Below are positions 43,008 through 51,068 of a stretch of 51,652 nt of DNA, piece by piece. The DNA is from Candidatus Woesearchaeota archaeon (GTDB lineage Archaea; Nanobdellota; Nanobdellia; Woesearchaeales; JAIPIC01). Where the stretch lies: the NCBI GenBank assembly GCA_021734865.1, contig JAIPIC010000004.1, positions 1-51,652 of the forward strand. Reading direction: 5' to 3'. The notes below the pieces were generated by a model that was not told the origin of the DNA, made no database searches, and saw nothing but the letters and a program-made list of their open reading frames with translations. A program made the position numbers and the translations under genes. Numbering within the stretch: the stretch's first letter is position 1; every line of letters starts with the position of its first letter.

Positions 43008-44438
43008 ATGAAAATCGTCAAAAATGGAAATATATTATTGATATTGTTAATTTTTATTTTGATTTTTCGAACCGCTGAAGCAGAGGTATTCATTTCGAGC
43101 GTATATCCTAATGCATTGGGATCAGAAAGTGGAGGTGAAGCTATTGAATTATTCAATGCGGGATATGGGACCATTAATCTGAGCGGCTGGAGTATCGGGA
43201 CTGAATTGAGCGACCGTGATGTGGTGTTTGGGGATAGTCACATCATCATGAATGGGTCATATTTTCTGATTGGAGATGGAGGTTGGTCTATACATAAGGA
43301 TAATATCAGCTGGCCAGATGCAGATTTGGAAGAGACTATTGCTCTATATGACACAGATAGTGGAATTGCCCTTTATGATCAAGATGGATCTTTAGTGGAT
43401 GCTGTAGGTTGGGGGGATAATGATTCTATAGAATCAGGTAAATTCCTTGGAGATCCTGTTGATAATCCTTCTGAGGGTGAGATGATTATCCGTAGTTTTA
43501 ATGAGGGATATATGAACACAGGCAACAACTCAAATGACTTCATTATAAGTCTGCCTGTCTGGAGTATAGGATTAAGCCAGCCGGTCAATGATGGCGAAGG
43601 AGATGATAATGATGGAAATGTCAGCATTGAAGAGGGTAGTGACAACGAAACAGATAATGATATAAGTGTAAATGAGACCGCAACAGGTTCAAGTTTGAAT
43701 ATGTCAATCTTGGTTAATAATTCTATCCCTTTCATAGAATATATTGCTCTGGAGGATGACTTAGATGGGGAAAGATTCGACATTCTACCGTATCCTGGGA
43801 TTAACCGGTCAATTGAAGTCACTGCATTGGTCAGGGACTTTAATGGTCCTGAAGACATAAAAAATGTGGTCATTATTGAAGAGTCAGATCAACAAACTGA
43901 GATGGCGCTGCAATATTCTGTTAATTTGACACATGCTTTATGGAAGGGTTATATTGAAATAGGGTATGCAACTCCACCAGGAAGTTACAATCTGTCTGTG
44001 AGAGCAAATGACAGCAGTTCATCAGAGTCCCTTGATGCTTCTTACAACATTCTTGGTGTGAAAGCCATATCAGCTGATACGAGAAATCTGATTTTTTCAG
44101 TAGAACCAGGTGTGGAAACTATAATTAGGGGGGATCTTAATTTTTCATCTGTTGATGCTGTAACAGTAAGAAATATTGGAAATGTCGAATGCGGAATAGG
44201 ACTTGATGCATCTGATTTTGTTCTTGGATCTTATAGGATATCACATACAAATATATCATACAGCCTTCTAGATGATGATTTTGAGAATTCTCATTCGGGC
44301 AGATTTGGGAATAGTATAATGAGCACAAATCTGACTTTAGATCCAAGACAGAGCAGAGAACTTAGTCTAAGGATAGATGCGCAATATGGAATAATGTCTG
44401 GTAATTATTCCGGGCAGATAGTGATCTATTCAACATGA
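43008..44438 (+). CDS. Secreted protein with lamin-tail (LTD) domain
   Basis: The 476-residue protein has a signal peptide (N-I-L-L-I-L-L-I-F-I-L-I-F then A-E-A). Residues 26-155 match the lamin-tail domain: V-F-I-S-S-V-Y-P-N, G-G-E-A-I-E-L-F-N-A-G, I-N-L-S-G-W-S-I-G and L-V-D-A-V-G-W-G-D. An acidic Asp/Asn/Glu-rich linker covers about 190-230, then Ig-like beta domains to the end with many sequons. There is no C-terminal membrane helix. It overlaps the next gene by 4 nt (atga), so the pair should be translated together. LTD domains in prokaryotic secreted proteins mediate surface attachment or association with hydrolases. Confidence 0.78.
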   Translation: MKIVKNGNILLILLIFILIFRTAEAEVFISSVYPNALGSESGGEAIELFNAGYGTINLSGWSIGTELSDRDVVFGDSHIIMNGSYFLIGDGGWSIHKDNISWPDADLEETIALYDTDSGIALYDQDGSLVDAVGWGDNDSIESGKFLGDPVDNPSEGEMIIRSFNEGYMNTGNNSNDFIISLPVWSIGLSQPVNDGEGDDNDGNVSIEEGSDNETDNDISVNETATGSSLNMSILVNNSIPFIEYIALEDDLDGERFDILPYPGINRSIEVTALVRDFNGPEDIKNVVIIEESDQQTEMALQYSVNLTHALWKGYIEIGYATPPGSYNLSVRANDSSSSESLDASYNILGVKAISADTRNLIFSVEPGVETIIRGDLNFSSVDAVTVRNIGNVECGIGLDASDFVLGSYRISHTNISYSLLDDDFENSHSGRFGNSIMSTNLTLDPRQSRELSLRIDAQYGIMSGNYSGQIVIYST

Positions 44439-45604
44439 AAAGACCAGGTAATAACCCATTAATTCACTTGGCATCACACTTTTGGTTGATGATTCTTTTT
44501 TTCTTATTCTTTCCTTTGTGCTCATGTTTTATTTATCCTTCGTCAGGTAATTTTGATGTTTCGAGAGGGGATGTTTTCTACTTGAAAGCAGAATTTGTCA
44601 ATATTTATGGAAAAGATATGGTCGTAAATATCTCAGATAATGATCTTATTGGTTTTGGTGGATTGGATTTTATTGTTGAAGAAGGCAGGAATCGTGAGTT
44701 TTTCATTCCAATTCGCCTGAATTCCAGTATGCAAAATGGGATTTATAATGTGTCGATCCCGTTACAGTTCAGTATTGCTGGAAAGGAAGACAATGGAGTC
44801 AAATTAAAGAATGGTGTCGTCTTGGGTTATCAGATAAATCTGACAGGTATTCAGACTTTTGGAGGTAATATTGTAAATATTAGTTCCTACCCTTGCGAGG
44901 CCGAAAGCATGTGTATTTTTGATCTTTCAGTCAGGAACAATGGGTCTGTGAGTATTTATCCAAATATTTCCCTGAAATTAAGACCAAATATTCCTATCGG
45001 ATACTTGTGTTCTCCAGTGCAGCCCAATCATAAGGAGGTTTGTAGGGTAGGCGTAAATGTTAGTGAGTATTCATATACAAAAATGGACATCAGTAAAGAA
45101 GCAAGAAATGAAATTTACCAAGTGAAGTTAGTTTTTATTGTTAAGCACGAAGATATGACGCTTGACGAAAAGCATACGACTGTAAGGATTTTTCCTGCAG
45201 GCTCACTTAGTTACTCGGGCAGTCTTGTTGATTTTGAGGTTAATGATTGCTCCTATGGAGAGATCGTGAAATTTTCAGCTAATTTCAGGAATGAAGGGCA
45301 AAAACCTCTTGATGTCTATTTTATTTCAGAAGTTTTTTCAGTGAAAGGGCTTCTGAGTGTTATAGAGAGTGATAAAAAAACAGTGATACCTGGTGAAATA
45401 ATCCAATTGCAGGATTACTTTTATCCTCCAAGGCCCGGACGATACGAATTCAGGACGCGGGCTTTTTTTGCTGGAAGAGCTAGTGATGAAATAATCAGGT
45501 CAATCAATGTTAGGGGTGAACAAGATAAGTGGTCCAGTTTTCTTATTATTGGTTTAATATTTTTTTTGAGCTTATGGACATACAAAATATATAAATCAAA
45601 GTAG
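44435..45604 (+). CDS. Surface protein with C-terminal membrane anchor, paired with the LTD protein
   Basis: The 389-residue protein begins with a hydrophobic signal segment (F-W-L-M-I-L-F-F-L-F-F-P-L), continues with about 330 residues of beta-rich extracellular sequence with Ig-like spacing and N-glycosylation sequons, and ends with a transmembrane helix F-L-I-I-G-L-I-F-F-L-S-L-W and a basic tail K-I-Y-K-S-K. It is translationally coupled to the LTD protein. I infer that the soluble LTD partner binds this anchored one. No enzyme motif is visible. Confidence 0.7.
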   Translation: MKRPGNNPLIHLASHFWLMILFFLFFPLCSCFIYPSSGNFDVSRGDVFYLKAEFVNIYGKDMVVNISDNDLIGFGGLDFIVEEGRNREFFIPIRLNSSMQNGIYNVSIPLQFSIAGKEDNGVKLKNGVVLGYQINLTGIQTFGGNIVNISSYPCEAESMCIFDLSVRNNGSVSIYPNISLKLRPNIPIGYLCSPVQPNHKEVCRVGVNVSEYSYTKMDISKEARNEIYQVKLVFIVKHEDMTLDEKHTTVRIFPAGSLSYSGSLVDFEVNDCSYGEIVKFSANFRNEGQKPLDVYFISEVFSVKGLLSVIESDKKTVIPGEIIQLQDYFYPPRPGRYEFRTRAFFAGRASDEIIRSINVRGEQDKWSSFLIIGLIFFLSLWTYKIYKSK

Positions 45605-45680
45605 GTATAATCTTACTATTATGCAAGGTATTTAGCTCAAGTATTTTGGTTAGGTATTGAGTTAGGTATTTGAGGTTAAT

Positions 45681-46304
45681 ATGACGATTGAAAGTGAGAT
45701 AAAAGAGATTATCAAAAAGATTGATGGTCGAGCAGAGCTTGTTTGTGTCACAAAAGGTAGAGATGCCAAGTCCATAAACTCGGCTCTTAAAGCTAGCGTA
45801 AAAGTTATTGGTGAAAATAAGATCCAAGATTTCGAGAGTAAGATGGAAGATATTGGAGCATGTGAGAAACATTTCATTGGACACCTACAGTCGAATAAAG
45901 TGCGTAAAGCAGTTAAGTATTTTGATGTTATTGAATCAATAGATTCTCTCAGGGTTTTAGAGAAAGTGGATAGTGCTGCAGGAGAATTGAATAAAGTCCA
46001 AAAAGTACTGTTGCAGGTAAATATTGGGCGTGAAATACAAAAATATGGGCTCTCCCCTGAAGGTGTTGGGGCTGGCTTAAGATTAGGCAACAAATTGAAA
46101 AATATCAGAATTCTTGGTCTGATGTGCATTGTGCCACATGTTCAGACGACAAGACCATTCTTTAGAGATATGAAAGCAATATTTGATAAATATGCAGAAG
46201 AATATGAATTAAAGGTATTGTCCATGGGAATGTCTGGTGATTACATTGTAGCTCTTGAAGAAGGGTCAAATATGGTCAGGATCGGTTCTTCAATTTTTTG
46301 TTGA
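45681..46304 (+). CDS. yggS: YggS/PLPBP family pyridoxal-phosphate homeostasis protein
   Basis: The 207-residue protein has the PLP lysine in L-V-C-V-T-K-G-R (Lys 25), then I-G-E-N-K-I-Q-D, F-I-G-H-L-Q-S-N-K, L-L-Q-V-N-I-G-R-E and the closing S-M-G-M-S-G-D-Y and M-V-R-I-G-S-S-I-F phosphate-binding motifs. It is a single-domain alanine racemase-like barrel that controls free PLP levels. A gaggt Shine-Dalgarno motif precedes the ATG. The 3' end overlaps the convergent HD-GYP gene by 29 nt. Confidence 0.92.
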   Translation: MTIESEIKEIIKKIDGRAELVCVTKGRDAKSINSALKASVKVIGENKIQDFESKMEDIGACEKHFIGHLQSNKVRKAVKYFDVIESIDSLRVLEKVDSAAGELNKVQKVLLQVNIGREIQKYGLSPEGVGAGLRLGNKLKNIRILGLMCIVPHVQTTRPFFRDMKAIFDKYAEEYELKVLSMGMSGDYIVALEEGSNMVRIGSSIFC

Positions 46305-47016
46305 TTTCGATATAAGCAACTTCAAGAATCTTATGTTTTCTTGTGAATAAATGCCACAGTTCCGGACCATAATATTGTTCTCCTGTTTTATTTGTGCAGT
46401 TGTCGAGATTCATCGTATCATATGCTTCTAAATGTGATAATTCTGGTTTGTATGGTCTTTTTGAGCGTAAAGCATCATACCTGTCTGCCATTCCCACCAA
46501 AAGAGCCTCTGTTGGAATCAATTTTCCCTTCACAGGTGAGAAGATTTCATAAAAAGAGGGGTCTGTACTCAAAGGATAAACCATTTTTCCGTTCGAGACT
46601 AGATTTGGATAGCCTGAACCATCCCATCGTTGATGGTGGTGAAGTATAACATCATAAGCAATTTTTTGCATTGATTGATTAATGAGGATGCTTAGAAGCA
46701 TTTGTGCTCCTATTACAGTATGCATTTGAATAGTCCTCTGTTGGTAATTATCAAATGATTCATTCGTTTCAGTCTGTTCCTGCATTGACAACTTTCCAAT
46801 ATCATGGATAGTTGCTGCATATCTTATTTCCTCGACTCTTTTTTGAGTATAGCCTGCTTCTATTGCTAAGATAGCAGATAATTTCGAGACTCGAAGCTGG
46901 TGATCTCTTATATTTGTCTTCAAGATATTATTTACATCATCATCCAGACCTAACCGCGGAATATTGAATAATCCATTCGATACTGGAAGTAGATTTAGGT
47001 GCTTCTCTATGGCCAT
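46276..47016 (-). CDS. HD-GYP-type phosphohydrolase
   Basis: The 246-residue protein has the HD-GYP core: A-A-T-I-H-D-I-G-K-L-S (HD), M-H-T-V-I-G-A-Q-M-L-L, I-L-H-H-H-Q-R-W-D-G-S-G-Y-P (GYP-type motif) and V-G-M-A-D-R-Y-D-A-L-R-S-K-R-P-Y-K. There is no response-regulator or sensor domain, and no membrane helix. In bacteria such domains hydrolyse c-di-GMP or related cyclic dinucleotides. HD-GYP proteins are uncommon in archaea and no GGDEF protein is seen here, so the substrate is open. It is divergent from the Zn-ribbon gene at 47093 and convergent with yggS. Confidence 0.85.
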   Translation of the reverse strand: MAIEKHLNLLPVSNGLFNIPRLGLDDDVNNILKTNIRDHQLRVSKLSAILAIEAGYTQKRVEEIRYAATIHDIGKLSMQEQTETNESFDNYQQRTIQMHTVIGAQMLLSILINQSMQKIAYDVILHHHQRWDGSGYPNLVSNGKMVYPLSTDPSFYEIFSPVKGKLIPTEALLVGMADRYDALRSKRPYKPELSHLEAYDTMNLDNCTNKTGEQYYGPELWHLFTRKHKILEVAYIEINKKLKNRS

Positions 47017-47060
47017 GTTGCTTTGGCTAAAGTAATTCGGATCGATTTATAATGATTATG

Positions 47061-47069
47061 CATATATAG
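47061..47069 (+). promoter_or_regulatory. TATA-like box for the small Zn-ribbon gene and tRNA
   Basis: The sequence catatatag is centred about 27 nt before the ATG at 47093. No separate box is obvious before the tRNA at 47236, so both may be on one transcript. Confidence 0.45.
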
Positions 47070-47092
47070 GAGTGTGATTTTCTGCTATTACA

Positions 47093-47245
47093 ATGAAATG
47101 CGACATTTGTGGAAACAAGATTGAGACAACATTTCTCAGAAAGATAGTGGGTACTTATGTGAAAAGGGGCAAGAAGAAGAAATCAGTGTGTCCTAATTGT
47201 CAGAAAACCCTGAAGAACGACATTGTTGATAAACTGCCTCTGTAG
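47093..47245 (+). CDS. Small Zn-ribbon protein overlapping a tRNA gene
   Basis: A 50-residue frame from ATG 47093 encodes M-K-C-D-I-C-G-N-K-I, a lysine-rich middle (V-K-R-G-K-K-K-K-S) and V-C-P-N-C-Q-K-T-L, a four-cysteine zinc ribbon of a type common as stand-alone small archaeal proteins. Its last codons and stop (47236-47245) are also the 5' acceptor stem and positions 8-10 of the tRNA-Thr. The function is unknown; nucleic-acid or ribosome binding is plausible from the basic loop. Confidence 0.75.
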   Translation: MKCDICGNKIETTFLRKIVGTYVKRGKKKKSVCPNCQKTLKNDIVDKLPL

Positions 47246-47339
47246 CATAGTAGCTATTGCATCTGCCTCGTATGGGTTTTGCAATCATGCTTATCCTAAT
47301 GAAAGCAGAAGGTCGGGGGTGCAACTCCCCCCAGAGGCT
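47236..47339 (+). tRNA. tRNA-Thr(CGT) with a 31-nt intron at position 37/38
   Basis: The sequence folds as a class I tRNA. The acceptor stem pairs gcctctg with cagaggc, and the discriminator is T, as in archaeal tRNA-Thr. T8, A9, A14, G15, A21 and C48 are in place. The D stem is gca/tgc with a T-T mismatch, and the anticodon stem pairs tctgc with gcaga. The variable loop is aggtc, and the T stem pairs ggggg with ccccc around tgcaact. Between the anticodon-stem strands are 38 nt. Removing 47273-47303 leaves a 7-nt loop ctcgtaa with anticodon CGT. A relaxed bulge-helix-bulge is possible (tcgt with atga). The mature length would be 73 nt, with CCA not encoded. Oddities: C at 19 and G at 55 instead of G and T. 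Confidence 0.78.
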
Positions 47340-47489
47340 TTGTTTAGTTATAGTACTTATAATAGTATTCTCAGATTTAGGAAATATTCCTGATAGGAAA
47401 TATTCAATCAATAAAACAACCACACTTTTTATTTTCACTGAGTAATCATTGTTGCTCATTTGACCAAAAACTTTATCCAACAGAACTGA

Positions 47490-49115
47490 TTAGCAAGTCA
47501 TGTCAGTTATTGATATATTGGCAGTTGACCAGTTTGTGAGAATGTTCTTCAAGTCGGTTATATTATACCCGCACTCTTTTTTAGAGCCAATTATTTTAGT
47601 TGCATCTAAGTTAGTCTCATTTAGGAGCTCGTCGATCTGTGTTTCGTTTAGTCCGGATGCATTCAAAGCTACGATTTTGTCAGGTTCAAAATCGATCGTG
47701 ATGTTCTTAATCTCATAATACAACTTGCATTCGTATGCGTCGTCTTCCCTGATTTCAAAGTAGTATGATGTAGTGTTCAATAGGAGGGAATCATTGTAGA
47801 CTGAAGTGTTCTTTAGTGATGCTGGTTCGCATTTGGTGGTTCTAGAAATGAAGCAATCAAAATCATCACATTTCTTCATTTCTATTGCACAATCATTGTC
47901 ATTAACATTAGTGCAAAATGCTACTTCGAGAGGTGGACAGTAGTCATCGTCATGGATGCAATCGGTTATTGGTATATGTTTGCATGTATTAGGAGATCCT
48001 GAGCATATATCCCGAGTGGAGTTATCGCTATCATTACATTCTTTGTGACTGCTGCACTTATCTATACCATCATTATTTGTGTTATTGTATGTATTGATAC
48101 AATCGTTATCAGTCAGTTTTGTGCAGTTTTGCGGGCAGTAACCATCATCGTTGATACAATCAGTTATTTGATCATATGTACATTTATTCTCCTCGCATCT
48201 GTTTATTGTGGTAGAGTCATTATCATCACAATCTGAATCAGATGAGCATTCTACAACTTTGCACTCAGATTCAGGAACTCCAGGATTCCAACAGATATTT
48301 ATTGTCGAATTATTGCCATCATCACAATCTGTGTCGGAGCAACATGTAAGATTCAGGCATTCGTGAGACATAGGAATCTGACAGGTCCCACATTTTACTT
48401 CTGTGCATTGGTGATTTTTACACTCTTCTGTTGTTTTGCATTCGTCGTCTGAACAACATTGGTAGTCCACACATTTAAAATCCTTGACATACTGGCATTC
48501 CTCGCATATAGGATTGATACAAACCCCCTCATTGCATGTCTGGTCTCCATTACATCCTGCATCCTGGCAGCATGTCTGCATATCTTCTCCCTCTTCAATA
48601 ACACCGTTCCCGCATATTGGGCGAGTGAAATAAAAATAGCCTGCAATAATTATTAAGACAATTACTACAGCAATGCTAGAGTATAGTATGATACTCTTTA
48701 AGTTTGGGATTATCTTATTATGGGCGAAGCTTTCAGGATGGCTTTTGGGTGAGGTTACGGGTGAGCTTACAGGAGAGGTAGGTGAGTTTACAGGAAGCGT
48801 AGGTGAACTTATAGTGGGCTTATTAGGTGGTGGTGTAACCAGATCAAGATTATTCAGGAAGTTAAATGTATTGTTGACGTCCTGAAAACTGTAACCTGCG
48901 GTGAAAAGCTTCTGCTTGATATCAGATTCAGGACAACCCCTCTGTTTTTGAGCATTTATATAATCTACAAGACTCAAATTTGCGCCAAGAGATCCATAAA
49001 CAACCAATATGTCAGATTCATTGTAGCCGTGGCTTATTAGAAAATCCTTTAGATGTCCAGATTCAACACCAGTCTGGAGCTGCTTTCTGATATATTCTGA
49101 TAACTGGTTCACCAT
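47490..49115 (-). CDS. Cys-rich single-pass membrane protein with repeated cytoplasmic helical motif
   Basis: The 541-residue protein begins with two copies of a helical motif (Y-I-R-K-Q-L-Q-T-G...L-K-D-F-L-I-S-H-G-Y and Y-I-N-A-Q-K-Q-R-G...I-K-Q-K-L-F-T-A-G-Y, residues 5-80), a Pro/Ser/Thr linker, then one transmembrane helix near 140-165. The extracellular part is Cys-rich: C-G-N-G-V-I-E-E-G-E-D, followed by repeated C-x-S/D-x-D-C-D-D-x-x-x-S-T-x-x-x-C units that could bind calcium. The final 130 residues have few Cys. The domain set resembles surface proteins common in DPANN archaea. It stands alone, with no close partner. Confidence 0.75.
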   Translation of the reverse strand: MVNQLSEYIRKQLQTGVESGHLKDFLISHGYNESDILVVYGSLGANLSLVDYINAQKQRGCPESDIKQKLFTAGYSFQDVNNTFNFLNNLDLVTPPPNKPTISSPTLPVNSPTSPVSSPVTSPKSHPESFAHNKIIPNLKSIILYSSIAVVIVLIIIAGYFYFTRPICGNGVIEEGEDMQTCCQDAGCNGDQTCNEGVCINPICEECQYVKDFKCVDYQCCSDDECKTTEECKNHQCTEVKCGTCQIPMSHECLNLTCCSDTDCDDGNNSTINICWNPGVPESECKVVECSSDSDCDDNDSTTINRCEENKCTYDQITDCINDDGYCPQNCTKLTDNDCINTYNNTNNDGIDKCSSHKECNDSDNSTRDICSGSPNTCKHIPITDCIHDDDYCPPLEVAFCTNVNDNDCAIEMKKCDDFDCFISRTTKCEPASLKNTSVYNDSLLLNTTSYYFEIREDDAYECKLYYEIKNITIDFEPDKIVALNASGLNETQIDELLNETNLDATKIIGSKKECGYNITDLKNILTNWSTANISITDMTC

Positions 49116-49171
49116 CTTTTTTTAGTCCGCAAGCTAATATGGTGTATAAGATATTGCATATATTAAAAACA

Positions 49172-49414
49172 TTACGAATTCAGTTCAAATACACGTCTTG
49201 TGTTTTGCGGGCCGCACTGAAAACAAACAAAAAAGAAACCATATTTGCCATGCTTTATATCAAGAGTGCTGCCACAAGTACATTTCATGTCTTTCAAGAT
49301 AGATGTTTTATGGTCAGCACAAACAGGAACCCCCTGCTTGTTTTTTGTCAATGCCTGTTTATCGCAAAAAGGGCATTTGTCAACCCTGCTCTGTCCATAT
49401 ATTTTTTTACGCAT
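49172..49414 (-). CDS. Small double zinc-finger protein
   Basis: An 80-residue basic protein with C-P-F-C, C-A-D-H-K, C-T-C-G and C-F-Q-C-G, enough for two zinc sites, in an order like topoisomerase-type C4 fingers. G-K-Y-G-F-F-F-V-C-F-Q-C matches the end of such a finger. It is a single stand-alone domain. Nucleic-acid binding is likely; the partner is unknown. Confidence 0.7.
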   Translation of the reverse strand: MRKKIYGQSRVDKCPFCDKQALTKNKQGVPVCADHKTSILKDMKCTCGSTLDIKHGKYGFFFVCFQCGPQNTRRVFELNS

Positions 49415-49482
49415 GAGAACTCAGATTTGATTATCATTTATAAGGTTATCGACGGAGAAATCAAGGAAAATATTTAAAAAAA

Positions 49483-50946
49483 TTACTTGGTCAATCCAAG
49501 TGTTTGTGCAACTGCTGTGACATCTTTTTGAACCGTTTGTGGAAGATTTACATATTCCTTCTTTGGTATGACTCCATAGTTTCTTCCTGGATCAGACGGA
49601 TTCCTAAGCTTGTCTGAATAGTAATCCATCTGGAAACCTGCAAACTTAATCTGATGGGATGTTGAATCGACCATTGCTATCTCTGTTCCTGATACATATC
49701 CTTTTTCAACTGCAGCTTTTAGACCAGCGATTGCTTCTCCTCCCTGAGTACAAACAGTTAAGCCATTTCTGTTGGCAAGCAACATGTTGTCCATAATCTC
49801 CTGCTCATTTACTCTTACTGCATGCAGATTTCCTCCTTTGCTGCGATATTCTTGTGTCAGTTTCTCAACTCTTGGGAATGATACTGGATTTCCGATATAG
49901 GCTGCCTGTGCAGTGGATGGTCCAGTCTGAGTGACATCCACTTTTTCAAATTTATCTGTCTCATACCATGTAACTACGGGATCAGCATTTTCAGATTGTA
50001 CTCCTACAATTTTTGGGAGTGTGTCTATCATATTCAACTCATAGAGATCAAGGAAACCTGACAGAACAGATGTAACATTACCAGCGTTACCGATGGGTAC
50101 CACAATTACTTTGTCCTTCATGTCATAAGCGAAACGCTCTGCTGTCTCGTATGCAAATGTCTTTTGCCCCAGAATCCTCAATCCATTCTTTGAGTTTAAG
50201 AGAGCCACGTCATAATTTGCTGCTAATTCTTGGACTACATCCATACAATCGTCGAAAACACCGGGTACTTCCAAGACCTGAGCACCTGCTGCAAGAGGTT
50301 GTGATAATTGTGCTGGAGTAACTTTGCCTTTTGGGAGCAGCACTGCTGAATGTATGCCTTCATTATGCGTCAGGGCTGACAGGTATAAGGTTGCTGACGC
50401 TGATGTATCCCCTGTAGATGCGCATATCCCTAGGAATCCTTTTAAGTGACCGTTGTTGTACAGATAGTTCAGGAAGCTTACTGCTGATGCCATTCCTCTA
50501 TCCTTGAATGAAACGCTTGGTTCTATTCCGTCGTGCTTCAGCTGGAATGTAGTTCCCACATATTCATTCATGAAGGGATTTGCAGCTATCACAGGGGTAT
50601 TTGCCTCTCCAAGGTAGACAACGTCCTCAAGTCCAACTGCTGGCATGACCAATTCCTGCCAACGGAATACTCCATGAAGTGCTTGGTCATTGATAATTGT
50701 AGGGTCATCTAAGGATTTTCTTAAAGAGAATATCTTCTTAAGCATATCTGGGTCTTGCTGTCTCAATTCATCAAAAGTATTGTTTCGAACATTCAAGAGT
50801 CCTTTATCATCAGGGCAGGTGTACAATAATTGCGTTAATGGATAATTCTTTCCGCATGTTATGCATTCATACATTACAGAATCTAGTGGTCTTGCTACAG
50901 GTATAATTCGATCTCGAACGTCGTTTGGCATATCTTTTAGTAACAT
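49483..50946 (-). CDS. thrC: Threonine synthase
   Basis: The 487-residue PLP enzyme converts O-phosphohomoserine to threonine. It opens with a Zn-ribbon-like region (Y-E-C-I-T-C-G-K-N-Y and a second Y-T-C-P), then L-G-E-A-N-T-P-V, the PLP-lysine motif S-V-S-F-K-D-R-G-M and G-I-C-A-S-T-G-D-T-S, plus P-I-G-N-A-G-N-V and Q-S-E-N-A-D-P-V. The frame continues upstream to 51015, but those 23 residues are atypical, and a TATA-like tataaatatt at 50971-50980 is centred 29 nt before the ATG at 50946. Other threonine-pathway genes are not adjacent. Confidence 0.92.
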   Translation of the reverse strand: MLLKDMPNDVRDRIIPVARPLDSVMYECITCGKNYPLTQLLYTCPDDKGLLNVRNNTFDELRQQDPDMLKKIFSLRKSLDDPTIINDQALHGVFRWQELVMPAVGLEDVVYLGEANTPVIAANPFMNEYVGTTFQLKHDGIEPSVSFKDRGMASAVSFLNYLYNNGHLKGFLGICASTGDTSASATLYLSALTHNEGIHSAVLLPKGKVTPAQLSQPLAAGAQVLEVPGVFDDCMDVVQELAANYDVALLNSKNGLRILGQKTFAYETAERFAYDMKDKVIVVPIGNAGNVTSVLSGFLDLYELNMIDTLPKIVGVQSENADPVVTWYETDKFEKVDVTQTGPSTAQAAYIGNPVSFPRVEKLTQEYRSKGGNLHAVRVNEQEIMDNMLLANRNGLTVCTQGGEAIAGLKAAVEKGYVSGTEIAMVDSTSHQIKFAGFQMDYYSDKLRNPSDPGRNYGVIPKKEYVNLPQTVQKDVTAVAQTLGLTK

Positions 50947-50970
50947 TTTGAATCTTACTAATAAAACAGC

Positions 50971-50980
50971 TATAAATATT
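50971..50980 (-). promoter_or_regulatory. TATA-like box for thrC, fixing its start
   Basis: On the minus strand aatatttata is centred 29 nt before the ATG at 50946. It lies inside the longer reading frame, so the upstream ATG at 51015 is unlikely to be used. Confidence 0.6.
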
Positions 50981-51068
50981 TTTCTACTACTATTGAATAC
51001 TAAAAAAACAAGCATACCACTTCATGTTTAATTTCATATTAAATTCCTTGTTGTTAAGATTTATCAGT

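Noticed and set aside
47257-47445. Plus-strand protein frame over the tRNA and the gap to 47490
   Set aside because: It runs through the tRNA and intron and has no recognisable features; the tRNA explains the sequence.
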